From Sparassis latifolia (Eukaryota; Basidiomycota; Agaricomycetes; Polyporales; Sparassidaceae): 64,000 nt of DNA. The translations under genes and the position numbers were made by a program. The notes under the pieces are model-generated. The model searched no databases. It saw only the letters and a program-made list of their open reading frames with translations, and was not told the origin of the DNA. The stretch lies in NCBI GenBank assembly GCA_018466975.1, contig JAENRS010000017.1, positions 1-64,000 on the forward strand, in the 5' to 3' direction. This document shows, one piece after another, positions 22,748 through 34,282 of this stretch; the stretch's first letter is position 1; every line of letters begins with the position of its first letter.

Positions 22748-24612
22748 GGGGAGAGAGTGGAGGATAGCGTGTTACCTGATCGCGCTGAGAGGACAGTATT
22801 ATAGCAAGTGCGATCGGCCACTGCGGCCCGCCGGCCCGCTTGAGGTGCCTTCTTCTCGATCACGTGGAAGGCACTAGGGAGCTTGGCGGCCCGACGGTCT
22901 TCTTCAGTGAACACGAAAGCGAACACCCTTGAACACCTCGTTACCTTTGAGGTAGAAACTGTGTTTTTTTGTGCGCCCGTCTTCTGGATTCACTCGAATT
23001 ACTAGTGCGGCCGTGGGCGCTCTTATCTGCGGGCGTTGCTCATTGAGCACTAACTTGAATTTATTTTTACGAACGTGCCAATAATCATGCGAGGCTTCAC
23101 CTCGAACCGTCCACCGCTTCGAGTTCAGCCTTGATATCCCTGTTTCCGCGAATGTATTGTAACGCAGCCAAGTCCGCAAGCCGACGTCCATTGGATCACC
23201 TGTTGATTTTTAACGAAATTTGCGAATGTCTCCCTGACTAGCTGTATCTCGCCGGGCAGGGAACTCGAAGGGTGCTGATACCATCATGCGCAGCAGGTAC
23301 GTCTGACACTCTTGAGACCGTGGCTCTATGCGCCCCAATGGCGCCGCATATTCTCTCTAACGTTTAGCAGGAAAACAACTGAATCCATAGGCGTTCACAT
23401 GGCATCTCGCCGGGCTCGGATGTACAAGAGGCCGATAAACACATCACTACCTTTCAAGGTTTCCTCATACTTACTCATACAGCTTCTTCTTCCTGAGCCC
23501 CTTGCTAAGCCCTCTAAATTAAACGCGTCTCGCTTGTTTTCCCTTGAAGAAACTGTGTTTTTTTGTACGCCCGTCTTCCTGGATTCGCTCGAATCACTAG
23601 TGCTGTGCGCTGACGATATGGACAACAATTTACATTTTCTTGGTCTCGCCGACTCACCGTTGTGCGCGCCGCTTCCTACGTAGGCCTGGCCAGCCGCCGT
23701 TATCGCCGCCACGTCCCCATCTAGGTAGAAATTAGTAAAGCAAAGTCATACCAGATTGCGTATGGCCCGCGGTCATACATCGACATCCCCGGTGAGTTCG
23801 TTAGTTTATGTCTAGTGTGCCCGTGACGGATTTACACAAAGATTCGGAGGAAAAATACCATGTAACGCAGAAGGCTTGCGGTGTACATCTCTCGGTAACG
23901 CAATGAGAAAATACAGTTCCAGTAAATGTCGTCTATTTTCACTGACAGCTCAAGCTTTACGTCTGGCTTGGTCAGGAAACGCATCAATTCGAGGTTTGAC
24001 ATATACTCACTGTAACCACAGTTGAGAGCTTATGTAGCATCCGCTCTATCGAGTGATGCGGTGCGAGATCGATGGACGACGTAGACGACACCGGGCAGAA
24101 CGCCCGCTTGCAGGCGCGTCTTCATGAACCGCAACGTCAGGAACTCATCGAGCGGTACGATGACTCCGATAAGGGTGTTGCTTAGTTCGTACGTGGCCAT
24201 TACGCGCGCATATAAAGGTCGAAACGGAGAGCTCGAGTGCGAGCCCGTTCTGCACGACGTCGGTTTCGTGCAAGGGTTAGGAAGAACTTTTCCCCAATTC
24301 ATAGACGGAGTCATTTCTTCGTCTGGGGAAGCCGCCATGGCTACTCCATCGCCACAGACGCTGCTATTAAATAGGGTATTAATGGCGACTAGCCACAGCG
24401 TGGGCAGGCTAGGCTCGTCGTGCGGGAGGGCGTCCATACATTTCACTGCGCTTGCCTTTCTTAGACGACCACCGTGAATATATCGCGTGCAGCGAAGAAC
24501 GGAACCATGTATTAGTACTACGGACATATACAGAGGTAATCCAAATGCATGAGCACCATATATTAGACGACTAGATTGCATGACACGAGTAGATCGTGCG
24601 GATATAGCAAAC
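22748..24612. other. Intergenic with a short duplicated segment
   Basis: No gene is supported. A segment of about 55 bases at 22955-23008 recurs at 23549-23603 in the same orientation; both contain AAACTGTGTTTTTTTGT, then CGCCCGTCTTC, CTGGATTC and CTCGAAT, then ACTAGTGC. The minus-strand frames over the two copies (22904-23191 and 23395-23712) are otherwise unrelated, which argues that the shared piece is repeat DNA. The 3' untranslated region of the 1583-aa gene probably occupies the right end. Confidence 0.4.
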
Positions 24613-27600
24613 TTAGTGTTCAAACAAGTCAAGCCCAGTCCGCTTTTTTTTCTGCACACCCGCGCCAGCCCTCCGCTCTTGTGGAATGTGAGACTTCGTC
24701 TGCACTTCCGAGCCCTGGTCTGAGTCCGAATCCTCCGTGTCGTCATCATCGTCGTCGTCGTCGTCGTCGTCATCATCATCGTCATCGTCATCGTCGCTAC
24801 CGCGAGGAAGAGCGCCGGACAACTTGGCCGCCGTGCGGGAAGGCTTGAGAGCCATATAATTGACTGGCAACTGTGAGAACAATTGCTGGCTCTGCAGGTC
24901 GGACAAACGGTGAAACGGTGCAGACTGCATCCAAGCGTGCCTAAGCTTCGGCTGCGGTACGACTTGGGCGTCCTCGTCTTCAGACTCAGATGAGCTGGAA
25001 GACGCAGAAGACTCAAGGCGATTTCCCAACACAGTCGCTGCAGGAAAAAGTGGACTTTCTGGATATTGAGTGCCAGGTAAGAAGAGAGGGTCTGGGTCTA
25101 TCGCATTCTCTGAGGTCTCTTGGGGTTGAGAATCGCCGGATGTACGTTCCCTAGCTTCAACGATATTGTCGACACCGAGCAGTTCATCAGCGACTGATGA
25201 ACTCGCGGGGAGAAGATCGCCTCCGGGACTGCTCGATCGCAACTCGTCGATCATAGAAGATTCAGGTTCTATGATTGACGGAGACTCGGTCAACGTCGTC
25301 CACTTGACCGCTGACTGTGCCTCAGGCCTCTGGGAGGGGGGAGCTACGGATTTAGGGAAAGCCTTGGCGGGTGTGGTGATAACGGGAACTACAGGCTGGC
25401 TCGTCACCGGCGCAGGCTTTCCACCTTTCTTCGCCTGTGCCTTCTCCTCACGCTGGCGCACCTTCTCTGCCTTCTCTTCTTCGCGCTTGCGGGTTTTCTC
25501 TGCCTTCTCCTCTTCACGCTTGCGGGCCTTCTCCGCTCTTTCCAGCCTCGTCTTCTCTGCCTTCTCCGCGGCTATCTTCTTTTTCTCAGCCTTCTCAGCG
25601 GCTCTGCGCTCCTTCTCTTCTACTGGCATGGGCGGCCGACCGCGACGCTTGAGAGGTGGAGCAGGTGAGGGCTCGGGCGGTGGTGGCATCAGTACAGCCG
25701 ACTTCGACCGCTGGTTGGACTGTCGCACGCCTCTCGGAACGCTCTCTTCAGTAGTTTCTGTCTGAGAAGCAGCGGGAGTGTCGGGTGTAGTCTCCTTGCC
25801 AGCTGGCATCGGTGTCGACGTCACAAATGCTGAAGCAAGGATGGGTAAATTCTCGCTGAGGTGCGGGAGCCTCCCATAACGATCCTTCATACGCTTGATA
25901 GTTCCCGACCTTGGATTGCTGAGCGGGGGCGGCTGTTTGCTCTGTCGTCGAGGAGTGTGCGGCGATGACGACCCAGCTTCGATGGGGTCTTCTTCTTGCG
26001 TCTCAGGGACCAAGATCTCGTCCGTGGTTTCGATAGGGTCCGAAACCTCTTCATGTTCTTTCTCCGCAAGCTCCTGCTGCTCGAGGGCTTTTGGTTTACT
26101 CTGCGACGCTGCGTCTGTCAGTTCCCACTCGTCCTCCAGTTCTATCTCTTCATCTTCTTTATCGTCGCCCCCCCTCTGAGCCGGCTGTTCCGCGGATTCC
26201 GTCGCCGTGGACCTAGCATCATTCACTTCAACCTGTTCAGGCTCAGGAATGGGCATGCTGGCGCTTCGCCTCTCCACGATGGACGCAGCCTTAACAAATA
26301 GTCCTGGCAAGGGGCATCTTCGATGACAGGAGAATGGACAGTTGTGGTACCGTGTACGGCATCCTCAGAAGTATCCTGAGCGTCGACCTTCTCGTCGACT
26401 TCTTCCGCATTATCTGTTTCCGGAGAAGGAGCCGGTAGATCGAGACTCGTAGCGACTTCTTCGTCATCCTCTTCCACTGGCGATGGCACCCGCTGGGTGT
26501 TATCCATGGGCTTGTCGTCTACTTCCTGTTCAGCCTCGGCCCCGACAGCTTTGTCAGATTCCTTGGGTACTTCAGGAGTATCCGAGGACTCGCACGTATT
26601 GTCCCGATCCAAGACTTTAGCAAGTGCAACAACAACTTCGACCTTGTCGGTGTTCTGTCATCCACAACGGAGGAATCAGCATCATCGAGGAAAGACAACC
26701 GCATCGATATCAACCTGCCTGTTTGATGACAGCATCTTGAGGGTCCGTGTCCATGAACGTTGATGAAACGACATCACCGTCGTCCGCTAAGGCGGTATCA
26801 GGCTGTGCGTCCTCGTCCGAGGAAGATTCGGCAGGCTCAAAGCGTCGCGAGAGGCGGCGGTAGGCTTTGTCCTGCTTCTCGTCTTCGTCTTCATCGTCAT
26901 CTTCGTCTTCCATCCGATTATCTTCCTCATCCGCATCATCGTCTTCGCTACTGCTCTCCGACGGAATCTGCGCGAGGATACTGGATGTGGACCGGGCGGG
27001 GCCGCGCAGGAGAGCAGCGATGTCAGAGTTCTCCAGGTTGGTGTTCAGCGTGTCCACCTTCCGGGAAAGAGGCAGGAGGGTCGGCTTGGGTATCGTCCGG
27101 GCATCATCGTCGCTCTCCTCTTCGCTCTCGGTGTCCGAGCTTTCGTTGCTGCTCCCCTCGTCCTGACGCTCCACCGCGACTTCGGCGATCTCAGAGCCAG
27201 TAGGAATCACAGGGACCACTGGCGTACGGGTGGAAGGGGCTTTTGATAGGAGTGCAGAAGATCGACGAGAAGGAGGTGAGGGTTCGCGTGCCTTACTCTG
27301 CTTCGCGGCATCAGGAGACTCCGGCACGGGCTCAGCAGTCGGGCTGGACCTGTCATAGGTCGCGCTGTTTTTCTCTGCGCTACCGAGCAGCACCTGCAGC
27401 TCATCGATCACCACTTCATCGGTATCCGTGTCTCTGAGCTCCGCTATCCGCTTCCGGATGGATTCTGCGCCGGCGAGAACGACCGGACATTGATATCGGA
27501 GGTGGAATGGCGTTTGGTCGCATACTGGACAAGGGATATCCTTCGTCTTGCTGCCCTTCTTGCTGCTAGTACTCACTCTTCGCGTGGTAGCGCCAGGTTC

Positions 27601-29792
27601 GATCGTGGGAGAGGACGCCTTCGGCGTAGACATTTTCCGTACGGAAGAAGTATCTTTCTGGAGTCCAACAGCAGCGGGCTCCTGCGTCGATTCCTCAGGC
27701 CTCCACGACATGCTCAACTTGGACTTGCCGGCCTTCTGCTTCTTAGGGATCTGCAGCACCTCAGGTTGTTTCGGCCTCTCTTCCGCGTGTGTCGGCTCAG
27801 ATACAGCCGCTGGCGCGGGCGCAATATTCGCCTTCCTGTGCAGTATAGCGGCGACGGCCGCGTGGACGCGGACGAAGCCCTCTTCGGGCGACTCCTCGGA
27901 CCGCTTGACTGCGGGTCACTTGGTGAGATACGTTGTAGAGTGCACGGAGAACAGTTACCTGCAGATTTTCTAGGCTGACGCGTCTTTGGAGCGGGTTTTG
28001 TCTTGGCAGTATCTGCTGGAGCTTCTGCCTGTCCTTCGGACGTACCGGCTGGAGGCGACGCGGTCGAAACTACAAAAGATATCAGTTGCTGACGAGATGT
28101 TGATTCAATGCTGAGCATACCTGGGGTGGGCACTTCTTCCGCTGGGTGCACTAAGTGCTCAGGTGCCTCTGGAACGGCAGATTCAGCAGCCTTCTGCTTT
28201 CCTGCACGTGGACATTAGCGTCGACAGCTACAGAGTCATACAGACGTTACCTTTCCCCTTAGTTTTCTTGACTCCGTTCGGAAGCTCCTGTGTCACATCT
28301 GGTGATGCTTCAGTTGAGACACTGCTCAGACAATCAGTCAGCGATAACAACAAACCTGGCAGTGCAGGCGCCTCAGCCACGGCTTTTCCGATCGCCTTCT
28401 TGGACTTCTTCACCTTCCCGATAGTTGAAGACTCGTCTTCAGCGGTAGGCGGTGCCGACTGAAGTGCTCGAGCAGTGTTGTCGGGCACCGACGCCTCAGC
28501 GATAACCTCAGAATCCTTCCTCTTCCTCCCCTTTTTCTCCGGCAGCAATTCGGAGACGTCCGATGGAGGCAAAGTCAGCTCGTCAACAACAGGTGTCTCC
28601 TTCGTGCCTTTCTGCTGCTTCTTCAACGCATTGTCAACAGGCGTCTCCTTCTTGCTTTTCCTCTGCTTCTTCACCGTGTCGTCTGAGTTCTCGACAGGGG
28701 CAGCGGGCGCCGAGCGCTCTGTGCTGGGGCCAGCGACAGGCTCCGGAGCCGGCTTCATCTTCTTGGACTTCTTCTTAGGAGATGACGTGCGTTCGGCAGC
28801 TATGGAAGGCTCAGTGATGTCTGATAGTGTTGATCCTGTCGAGACTGGAACGTCCCCGTTGGTGATCTCGAATGAAAACATGCTTTGGTGTTTCCGCTTC
28901 TTCATGGGCGGTTCCGCTGGGCCTGACACTTCTTGAACGTCCTGCCGTACGGTGCGCTTAGCGTCGGGGGTTCCTTTCAGAGATTTTGCAGATTTTCTGC
29001 GTTTCAAGGGTGAAACATACATTGAAAGGTTAGGGGCGTTAAGAGCTGAGTCTGCTGCAGCATTCGTACGCTCGTGTTGCTCGCGGACTACAGAATTAGC
29101 GGAAAGGAGACGCGACGGTTCTGTTTGTAAGCGGCTAATCTGGGCGGTATCGGCCTTGCGTCTTTTTGAAGGTGGTCTTTCATCACCTGCGAGGTCGACC
29201 GATATACTACGGGGGACATTCCCGGTCGACACAGATGAACCGGTGGGACCGACGGACAACTGCAGCGCTGCAGCACTCTTCCCTTTCTTCTTCTTCCTCT
29301 GCATGGCACTCTGAGAAAAGTTAGCGTCGAATAGTACGGAGAAAAGATAGCACATACAGTACCGGAGACAGAGCCGAGATGTGTGGAGTCGGTAACAGGG
29401 TGTCCTGGTACATCAACTGACACTGACACTTCCAGACGAGATTCTGTGAGCGACAAAGCGCGAAAGGCTTCAAAATCATCGTCTGCAAGGATCATAAGTA
29501 TTATTAGCCTAGATGGAAAGGGATAAATGCACACCGTCCTCGAGGTCGACCCTCCTCCCTCCCTGGATCTGAACCAGCTGCACAGGCGTGTCTGGGGGAA
29601 TGCCAAGCTTCTGCCTGATAGTGTCCTTAGTTTCGGCGAGAGTGGTCTCTGTCAGACGCGTGAAATTTCTCGTCGTAATTTCCATGCAAGACAAGCTAGC
29701 ACACCTTTAAACACCCGCTGAAAAGAGCGATCTCGCACATGGTATGTGACGATGGCGGTGTCGGATTCTCTCTTCCTCTTCTGACCCTCCAT
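24613..29792 (-). CDS. Large acidic/basic nuclear protein, Dnt1/Net1-like N-terminus
   Basis: Complement of nine exons: 24613-26303, 26351-26642, 26719-27908, 27959-28069, 28121-28201, 28251-29310, 29358-29482, 29535-29648, 29705-29792; 1583 residues in one frame. The first 115 residues look like a small globular domain (AIVTYHVRDRSFQRVFKG, then KLGIPPDTPVQLVQIQGG), which I compare to the N-terminal domain of nucleolar Dnt1/Net1-type proteins; that is family resemblance from memory. The rest is low complexity: Lys-rich and Ser/Pro-rich segments, a zinc-knuckle-like DIPCPVCDQTPFHLRYQCPV, acidic runs, a Lys/Glu-rich alpha-helical repeat (EKAEKTRKREEEK), and an unbroken run of 19 Asp near the C-terminus encoded at about 24743-24800. 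It is likely nuclear or nucleolar. Intron 26643-26718 needs a GC-AG donor (CAG/GCAGGT) to keep frame. Starts 183 bases from the divergent NDUFB2-like gene. Confidence 0.65.
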
Positions 29793-29975
29793 GACAGAGA
29801 ACGGGGCGACGACAGAGAGGAAACGCGCAGTGGACGCGGTCAAGGATGCATGCAAGAATTTATCAGGACCTTCGCGCCGGAGCCGCGGCAAAGTCACCCT
29901 GAGTCCTGATTGGATCCCGATTCCCGGCAGCCACAGACCACAACACGTGCAAATACCCTCCTCGTCCTCTCCATC
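29793..29975. promoter_or_regulatory. Short divergent promoter
   Basis: Only 183 bases separate the ATG of the Dnt1-like gene (minus, 29792) from the ATG of the complex I subunit gene (plus, 29976). Both promoters and both 5' leaders must lie here. I see no clear TATA box. The shared interval makes coordinated expression possible. Confidence 0.6.
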
Positions 29976-30331
29976 ATGGCCGGCCAGCATGGTACCCCGT
30001 CTGTCCTTACTCTCCCTGATATCCACCGCTCACTACTACCTCTTAGCATCAGGGTTTAATCCCCATCCGCCGGGCTTCCGTTACAAGTTTCTCGCGACCA
30101 CGCTAGGCGCATCGATGTGGTTCTTCCTATTCTATCGCGCAAGGTACGTGGTTACCACATCACAGGGAGCGTCTACTCATGGTCATACAGGAAGGATGGA
30201 CCTAAGCTTCTAGTGCGTCTTTAATTTATCTCATCTTACGCGTTCTGATAGGATTCCAGGGCTGGAGTCACCCATGGGAAGCTCATGGGCATGAACACGG
30301 GCACGAAGCAGCGCACAATGGGCATCATTGA
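29976..30331 (+). CDS. NADH:ubiquinone oxidoreductase NDUFB2-like subunit
   Basis: Join(29976-29991, 30053-30143, 30191-30212, 30260-30331); 66 residues in frame.  Exon 1 is only 16 nt (MAGQH plus one base). The product has a short leader, NPHPPGFRYKFLATTLGA, a single hydrophobic segment (TLGASMWFFLFYRA), then KDGPKLLGWSHPWE and a His-rich tail (HGHEHGHEAAHNGHH). This layout fits the small membrane-arm accessory subunit NDUFB2/AGGG of mitochondrial complex I. The choice of acceptor for exon 4 (TTCCAG at 30259) was made because it gives KLLGWSHPWE, as in relatives; an upstream acceptor gives a slightly longer variant. The gene is too short and fragmented for ordinary frame searches. Confidence 0.78.
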
Positions 30332-32182
30332 TAGCCTCCAGCGTGTCATAATATACAACAGTCCTGCTGTACCTTGATGCAGGTGGTCTGTCTGGCTGAT
30401 TCAGTTTCAACGTCGAGCGCACTTTCTCCACGGTCACTTTGAGCGCAGTTTGATCCTTACGACCTTCTTCCCTCGTGTGACTACAGTGATCGTGTTACTC
30501 CTCTCCTCGTTAACTGATGCACCAATTCCGACACGTCTCCGTCTTCAACGGTGCCTACTGCCCTATTTTCCGGTCTCTGCGTCGTTGTGCCCAGGCTGAC
30601 TCGACATCAGGTTGAGTCAGGTCCCTTACACAACTTTCCGGTCGACATGCGGATGACGACCTGCGATTATAAGACGACAGATGAACATGCGGATGCAGTT
30701 ACTGTCGGACACCTGGCTAAGGATTTGCTGGACGATCCGTGGCACCATGTCTGAATCGTTTGAAAAGTCTTTTTGACGATACTCGGCTGCGTGTTGAGCG
30801 CGAGCATATTATTGGTGGCGGTACCGGTACGTCTGCATTGGCGGTTGTAACTATGACTGGTTCTCGGTTTGCGCTATCTCTGGCATGTTCTTCTTGACGT
30901 CGACGTCGAGCTTACTGTAGCACGACATCGAGGCGTAGTCCCGTCCTGTGGGGTGCACCGTATGTGTTGTTGCTTTAATTTTGCCCTGTGTATTACTGTC
31001 CCTTGCCACATTCTGCCTCTTTGATTAAATGTCCGGCATCTGTTACATACATACTTCCTTTGGTGAGCAGAGATGCCAATACATATTATGGCCGCTGACG
31101 TGAGCCTATGTCTTTTCTGCACGCAGAAGCAAGCGTGTTTTGCTGCTTAAAGTTTGCCATCGCCTAACGTGCTGATAACTGGATAGCTGGTGCTGTTGTG
31201 GGTGGTGTTGAGAGTTTACCGATGGTGCCGCACTGAGTACCCTCCCGATTGAGCTCGATTTCATGTTATTTGAACATCAGATTCCAAATTTTGCCATGCG
31301 TCAAATACGTAAGTTGTGACGTGATGTATCAATGCGGCCGCAATATGGAGATATTATTGTGGACTTGAGCTCGTCTTGGTTGATCATGATGGAATTCTGA
31401 AACTTAAAAGGTGAGGAGGACCAGTCGGATGACGTCACTTGTGTTTGTGACGTTCAATATTTCGTCCCAAACAAGGTACTCACCTTCCTAAACGGGAAAA
31501 TACTCTGATAGCACTTTTACCTGTTGCAGTCACGGCATATCTCTACATATTCATCTGTATCAAAATGAAGGCAACCATATCTTATTTCGCAAATCTCGCC
31601 GTAGTGCTTTGCTGACGGAGGTCCATCGATTTGCCAACGCATCCATACAAACCCCCGGTTTCGTGGAAATCCTGCAGAAGGGGGGAGGGGTATAGTTCAA
31701 AGGACAGGAGCAATTCTGCAGAGCGAAACAGATTTACCACAATATCTGACAAATATTCTGATAATTATTTGGATCGACCGCGGTAGTCGCAACTCCCACT
31801 CCAACTGCTTCCTCCTTTTTTGGCCTTATGTGTTCATTGTCCACGAGGGTGAAGCCCTGTGGTATACATGGTACTAGTGTGGGTAGACTTGAGTGTGGTG
31901 TAGGTGAGGGGTCAATGTAAACTTAGTGAGGTGCTTCCTCTTCGCATTCGCGAATTGCGACACTAGTCGGTCAGTCGACAGCCATGTGCGTATCCCGATA
32001 GTACTGTTCTGACTTGGCTATGTACATGTCTTATACAAAAGTTCATAAAGTAGGTACTGACGTATCGAGGCGGAACGATGACGTGTCCCTCATTGACAGA
32101 CTGAGAAGTCATGATGTATATCCTCGTCGCGAAGATTTCAAGGACACCGCTAAGTCCACTCCCTGGTAACTTCGGATACAGG
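30332..32182. other. Intergenic, no gene seen
   Basis: This 1.85-kb stretch between two convergent genes has no frame over 85 codons with a recognisable motif. It is AT-richer than the neighbouring coding DNA. I see nothing repeated in it. Confidence 0.5.
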
Positions 32183-33910
32183 TCACCCTCTCTGCACGAT
32201 CTCCCAACCATGATACGTCCGCCACAACACGTCCTTCACAAACGAACTAAAAGTACTACCCTCCGTGCCGACAACGTCCCACGCGCGGCTCGCGACCATG
32301 GCCTCGAGGAACGGGAGCACAAACTGCCGCAGTGCCACGCCGTCGCGTGTACCGTGGAGTGAGTCCAGCACACTTGTTTGCACGGGAAAGTCCTCAAGGA
32401 AGAATGTACACGGGAACGTACGCGTGAAGCGCTCGAGGAGCGTCGAGTTCCGTGGGGTGGCCGCGTCTGTCGCCAGAAAGAGAGGCGTGTTTAGCAGGTC
32501 TAGACGGCTGGGGTTGCTGACCGCTGATGTGTGCATAGTAGTTGAGCAGACGAGTTTAGAGGACTGAGGAGGAATGGGTAGCGCAGGCAGTGAGGGGTGT
32601 GGGACACGCAGAGAAGGCGTGTCGGGTGGGATATACGGCGGAGCCAGGTTGTTGAGGTCCTCATGCTCCGACTTCGTATGGTTGAGCACCAGCCATCGTT
32701 CGAGCGAGGAGATCTCTTCAGTCGTGAATGCCAATGCATAGAGCAGCTTCCACCAGACGAGCCGGACGCTGGCCTCTCCCCTGTCGAGGAAGAACCCGTC
32801 CCCTAGCCGGACGTGGGCTCCGAGGTACGTCCCACCAAGCTTATCCCGGATCGCATCCGCAACCGCCATCAGGTGTGGATTCGCGAACGCCATGGTCTTG
32901 CGGACGTCGCTCCGCACGCGCACATTCCCGCGATCGCGTAGGTGCAGGCGAGACGAGCCAAAGAGTGTGCCGAGCTGGAGGAGGCGCTCCGGACGGTGCG
33001 CGAGGGTGGAGAGGTGCAACGCGTGCTGGTACTTGCGCCCGAGCGTGCTCTTGAACGTTGTGAAATCTTGGAAGCTGTAATCCGTCCTGTTCGTGTCGCG
33101 CAGTGCAAAGGTGTCGTTCGCGGCGATCTTCAGATTATCCGAGAGCCACGCATCCGTGAAATTCCAATGCTGAAGTAGCCGCTGTTCCTGCTTGATTGGC
33201 GTGAGGTCGATGAGCCAGTCCCAGGGCACATGCGTATACTCCGCGTAGGCTGCGCAGCGTTGTGCCCATTCGTCGTCCAATTGCGGCTGACCACAGCGCT
33301 CGTGGCCAATTTTCGTGTCGTTTACAAGTACTTCGTGCAGCACATTGAATGGCTGGTAGGTGAGTGGTTTACTCGAGAGACGCACGGGAGGGACAAGTAG
33401 AGTACGATTGAGCAGACGCGACAGCACAAGAGCATTTTCGAAGGCAATACGTTGATTATGGAAGCCGCTGTGCGGCAGATAGCCCAAATACCTCTCCCCA
33501 TCCACAGGCCTTTCGTCCTCCTCAGATACAGATCCGAGCACAGATTCGACAATGCCAGGCAGAGAAACCAGTAATGAAGACGTGTCAGAACTGATGACGT
33601 CGACTTGAGGGAGAAGAACAGCATCAGAACCGTCGACTAGAGAAGAACGAAGTGCCCAAGTATCCCACCTCGTCGTGAAGAGATAGTACGCAGTGCCGAA
33701 GCAAGTAATAGTCGCACATACAAGGAAGACAACAAGCAGAGCCATCTGCTTCTCTATCGTCGTCGCTGGGGTATCGCGCGGGCGTCGCCTGAGCTTTGAC
33801 GGAGTACGCCGGGAGGGCATGCACATGCGGTATGTGCCCTTTTCGACAGAGACGGAGGGAGATGCTTGCGCGGCGAGGCGAGCAGCTACGCTAACGTTGT
33901 AGAACGCCAT
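32183..33910 (-). CDS. GDP-fucose O-fucosyltransferase-like type II membrane protein
   Basis: A single exon of 575 residues from the Met at 33910; an in-frame upstream Met at 33985 would add 25 residues. A basic cytoplasmic tail (RTPSKLRRRPRD) precedes one transmembrane segment at about 56-78 (MALLVVFLVCATITCFG), so the catalytic part faces the Golgi/ER lumen. The luminal region begins with ERYLGYLPHSGFHNQRIAFE and ALVLSRLLNRTLLVPP, the nucleotide-sugar fold start typical of the O-FucT-like GT family, and later has YLGAHVRLGDGFF (the HxRxGD arginine region) and EGSTFSSFV near the end. The DXD motif is not expected in this family. Several NxT/S sites lie in the luminal part. Enzymatic specificity is inferred by fold only; fungal relatives have no settled substrate. 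Confidence 0.78.
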   Translation of the reverse strand: MAFYNVSVAARLAAQASPSVSVEKGTYRMCMPSRRTPSKLRRRPRDTPATTIEKQMALLVVFLVCATITCFGTAYYLFTTRWDTWALRSSLVDGSDAVLLPQVDVISSDTSSLLVSLPGIVESVLGSVSEEDERPVDGERYLGYLPHSGFHNQRIAFENALVLSRLLNRTLLVPPVRLSSKPLTYQPFNVLHEVLVNDTKIGHERCGQPQLDDEWAQRCAAYAEYTHVPWDWLIDLTPIKQEQRLLQHWNFTDAWLSDNLKIAANDTFALRDTNRTDYSFQDFTTFKSTLGRKYQHALHLSTLAHRPERLLQLGTLFGSSRLHLRDRGNVRVRSDVRKTMAFANPHLMAVADAIRDKLGGTYLGAHVRLGDGFFLDRGEASVRLVWWKLLYALAFTTEEISSLERWLVLNHTKSEHEDLNNLAPPYIPPDTPSLRVPHPSLPALPIPPQSSKLVCSTTMHTSAVSNPSRLDLLNTPLFLATDAATPRNSTLLERFTRTFPCTFFLEDFPVQTSVLDSLHGTRDGVALRQFVLPFLEAMVASRAWDVVGTEGSTFSSFVKDVLWRTYHGWEIVQRG

Positions 33911-34282
33911 TCCGGTAGTTGTAACAGAGTATTCTGTATTCGAGATCCATGAAAACCGGTCACGATAATTTCCACATGAGTGCAATGATAAATCTCACCA
34001 GTACTTGTACTTCGTGTAAATCAAAGATGGACTTCAGCCGCAAATACAGGATGTGGAATCGATCCTGTCGCAGAGGCTGGTCGTCTGAGTCCAACATCGC
34101 GCAACATGTGACTCAACGCGTCGCGTCACAGGTCACAGGTCACGTTCTCACGCAGAAACGTACGTTACGCCGAAAGTACAATAAGTATTCGATCGACAAC
34201 ATGTAAAAATACAAAGCAGCGAAATTAGCAAGTTGCCTAAGTTTTACTAAATATATGAAGAAGACCAAAGCTCCTTGCCGAC
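33911..34282. other. Intergenic, no gene seen
   Basis: This lies upstream of the fucosyltransferase-like gene and downstream of the 2H phosphoesterase gene; both are on the minus strand. It has an AT-rich right half and no coding signal. Confidence 0.5.

Noticed and set aside
23395..23712. 105-codon minus-strand frame as a paralogue of 22904-23191
   Set aside because: Similarity is limited to the 55-base repeat, and it lies in different reading frames in the two copies.
25166..25765. 199-codon plus-strand frame rich in Ser/Phe
   Set aside because: It is the antisense shadow of the Lys/Glu-rich repeat of the 1583-aa protein.
32728..33054. Plus-strand frames inside the fucosyltransferase-like gene
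   Set aside because: Antisense shadows of a 575-codon exon with clear family blocks and a transmembrane segment.
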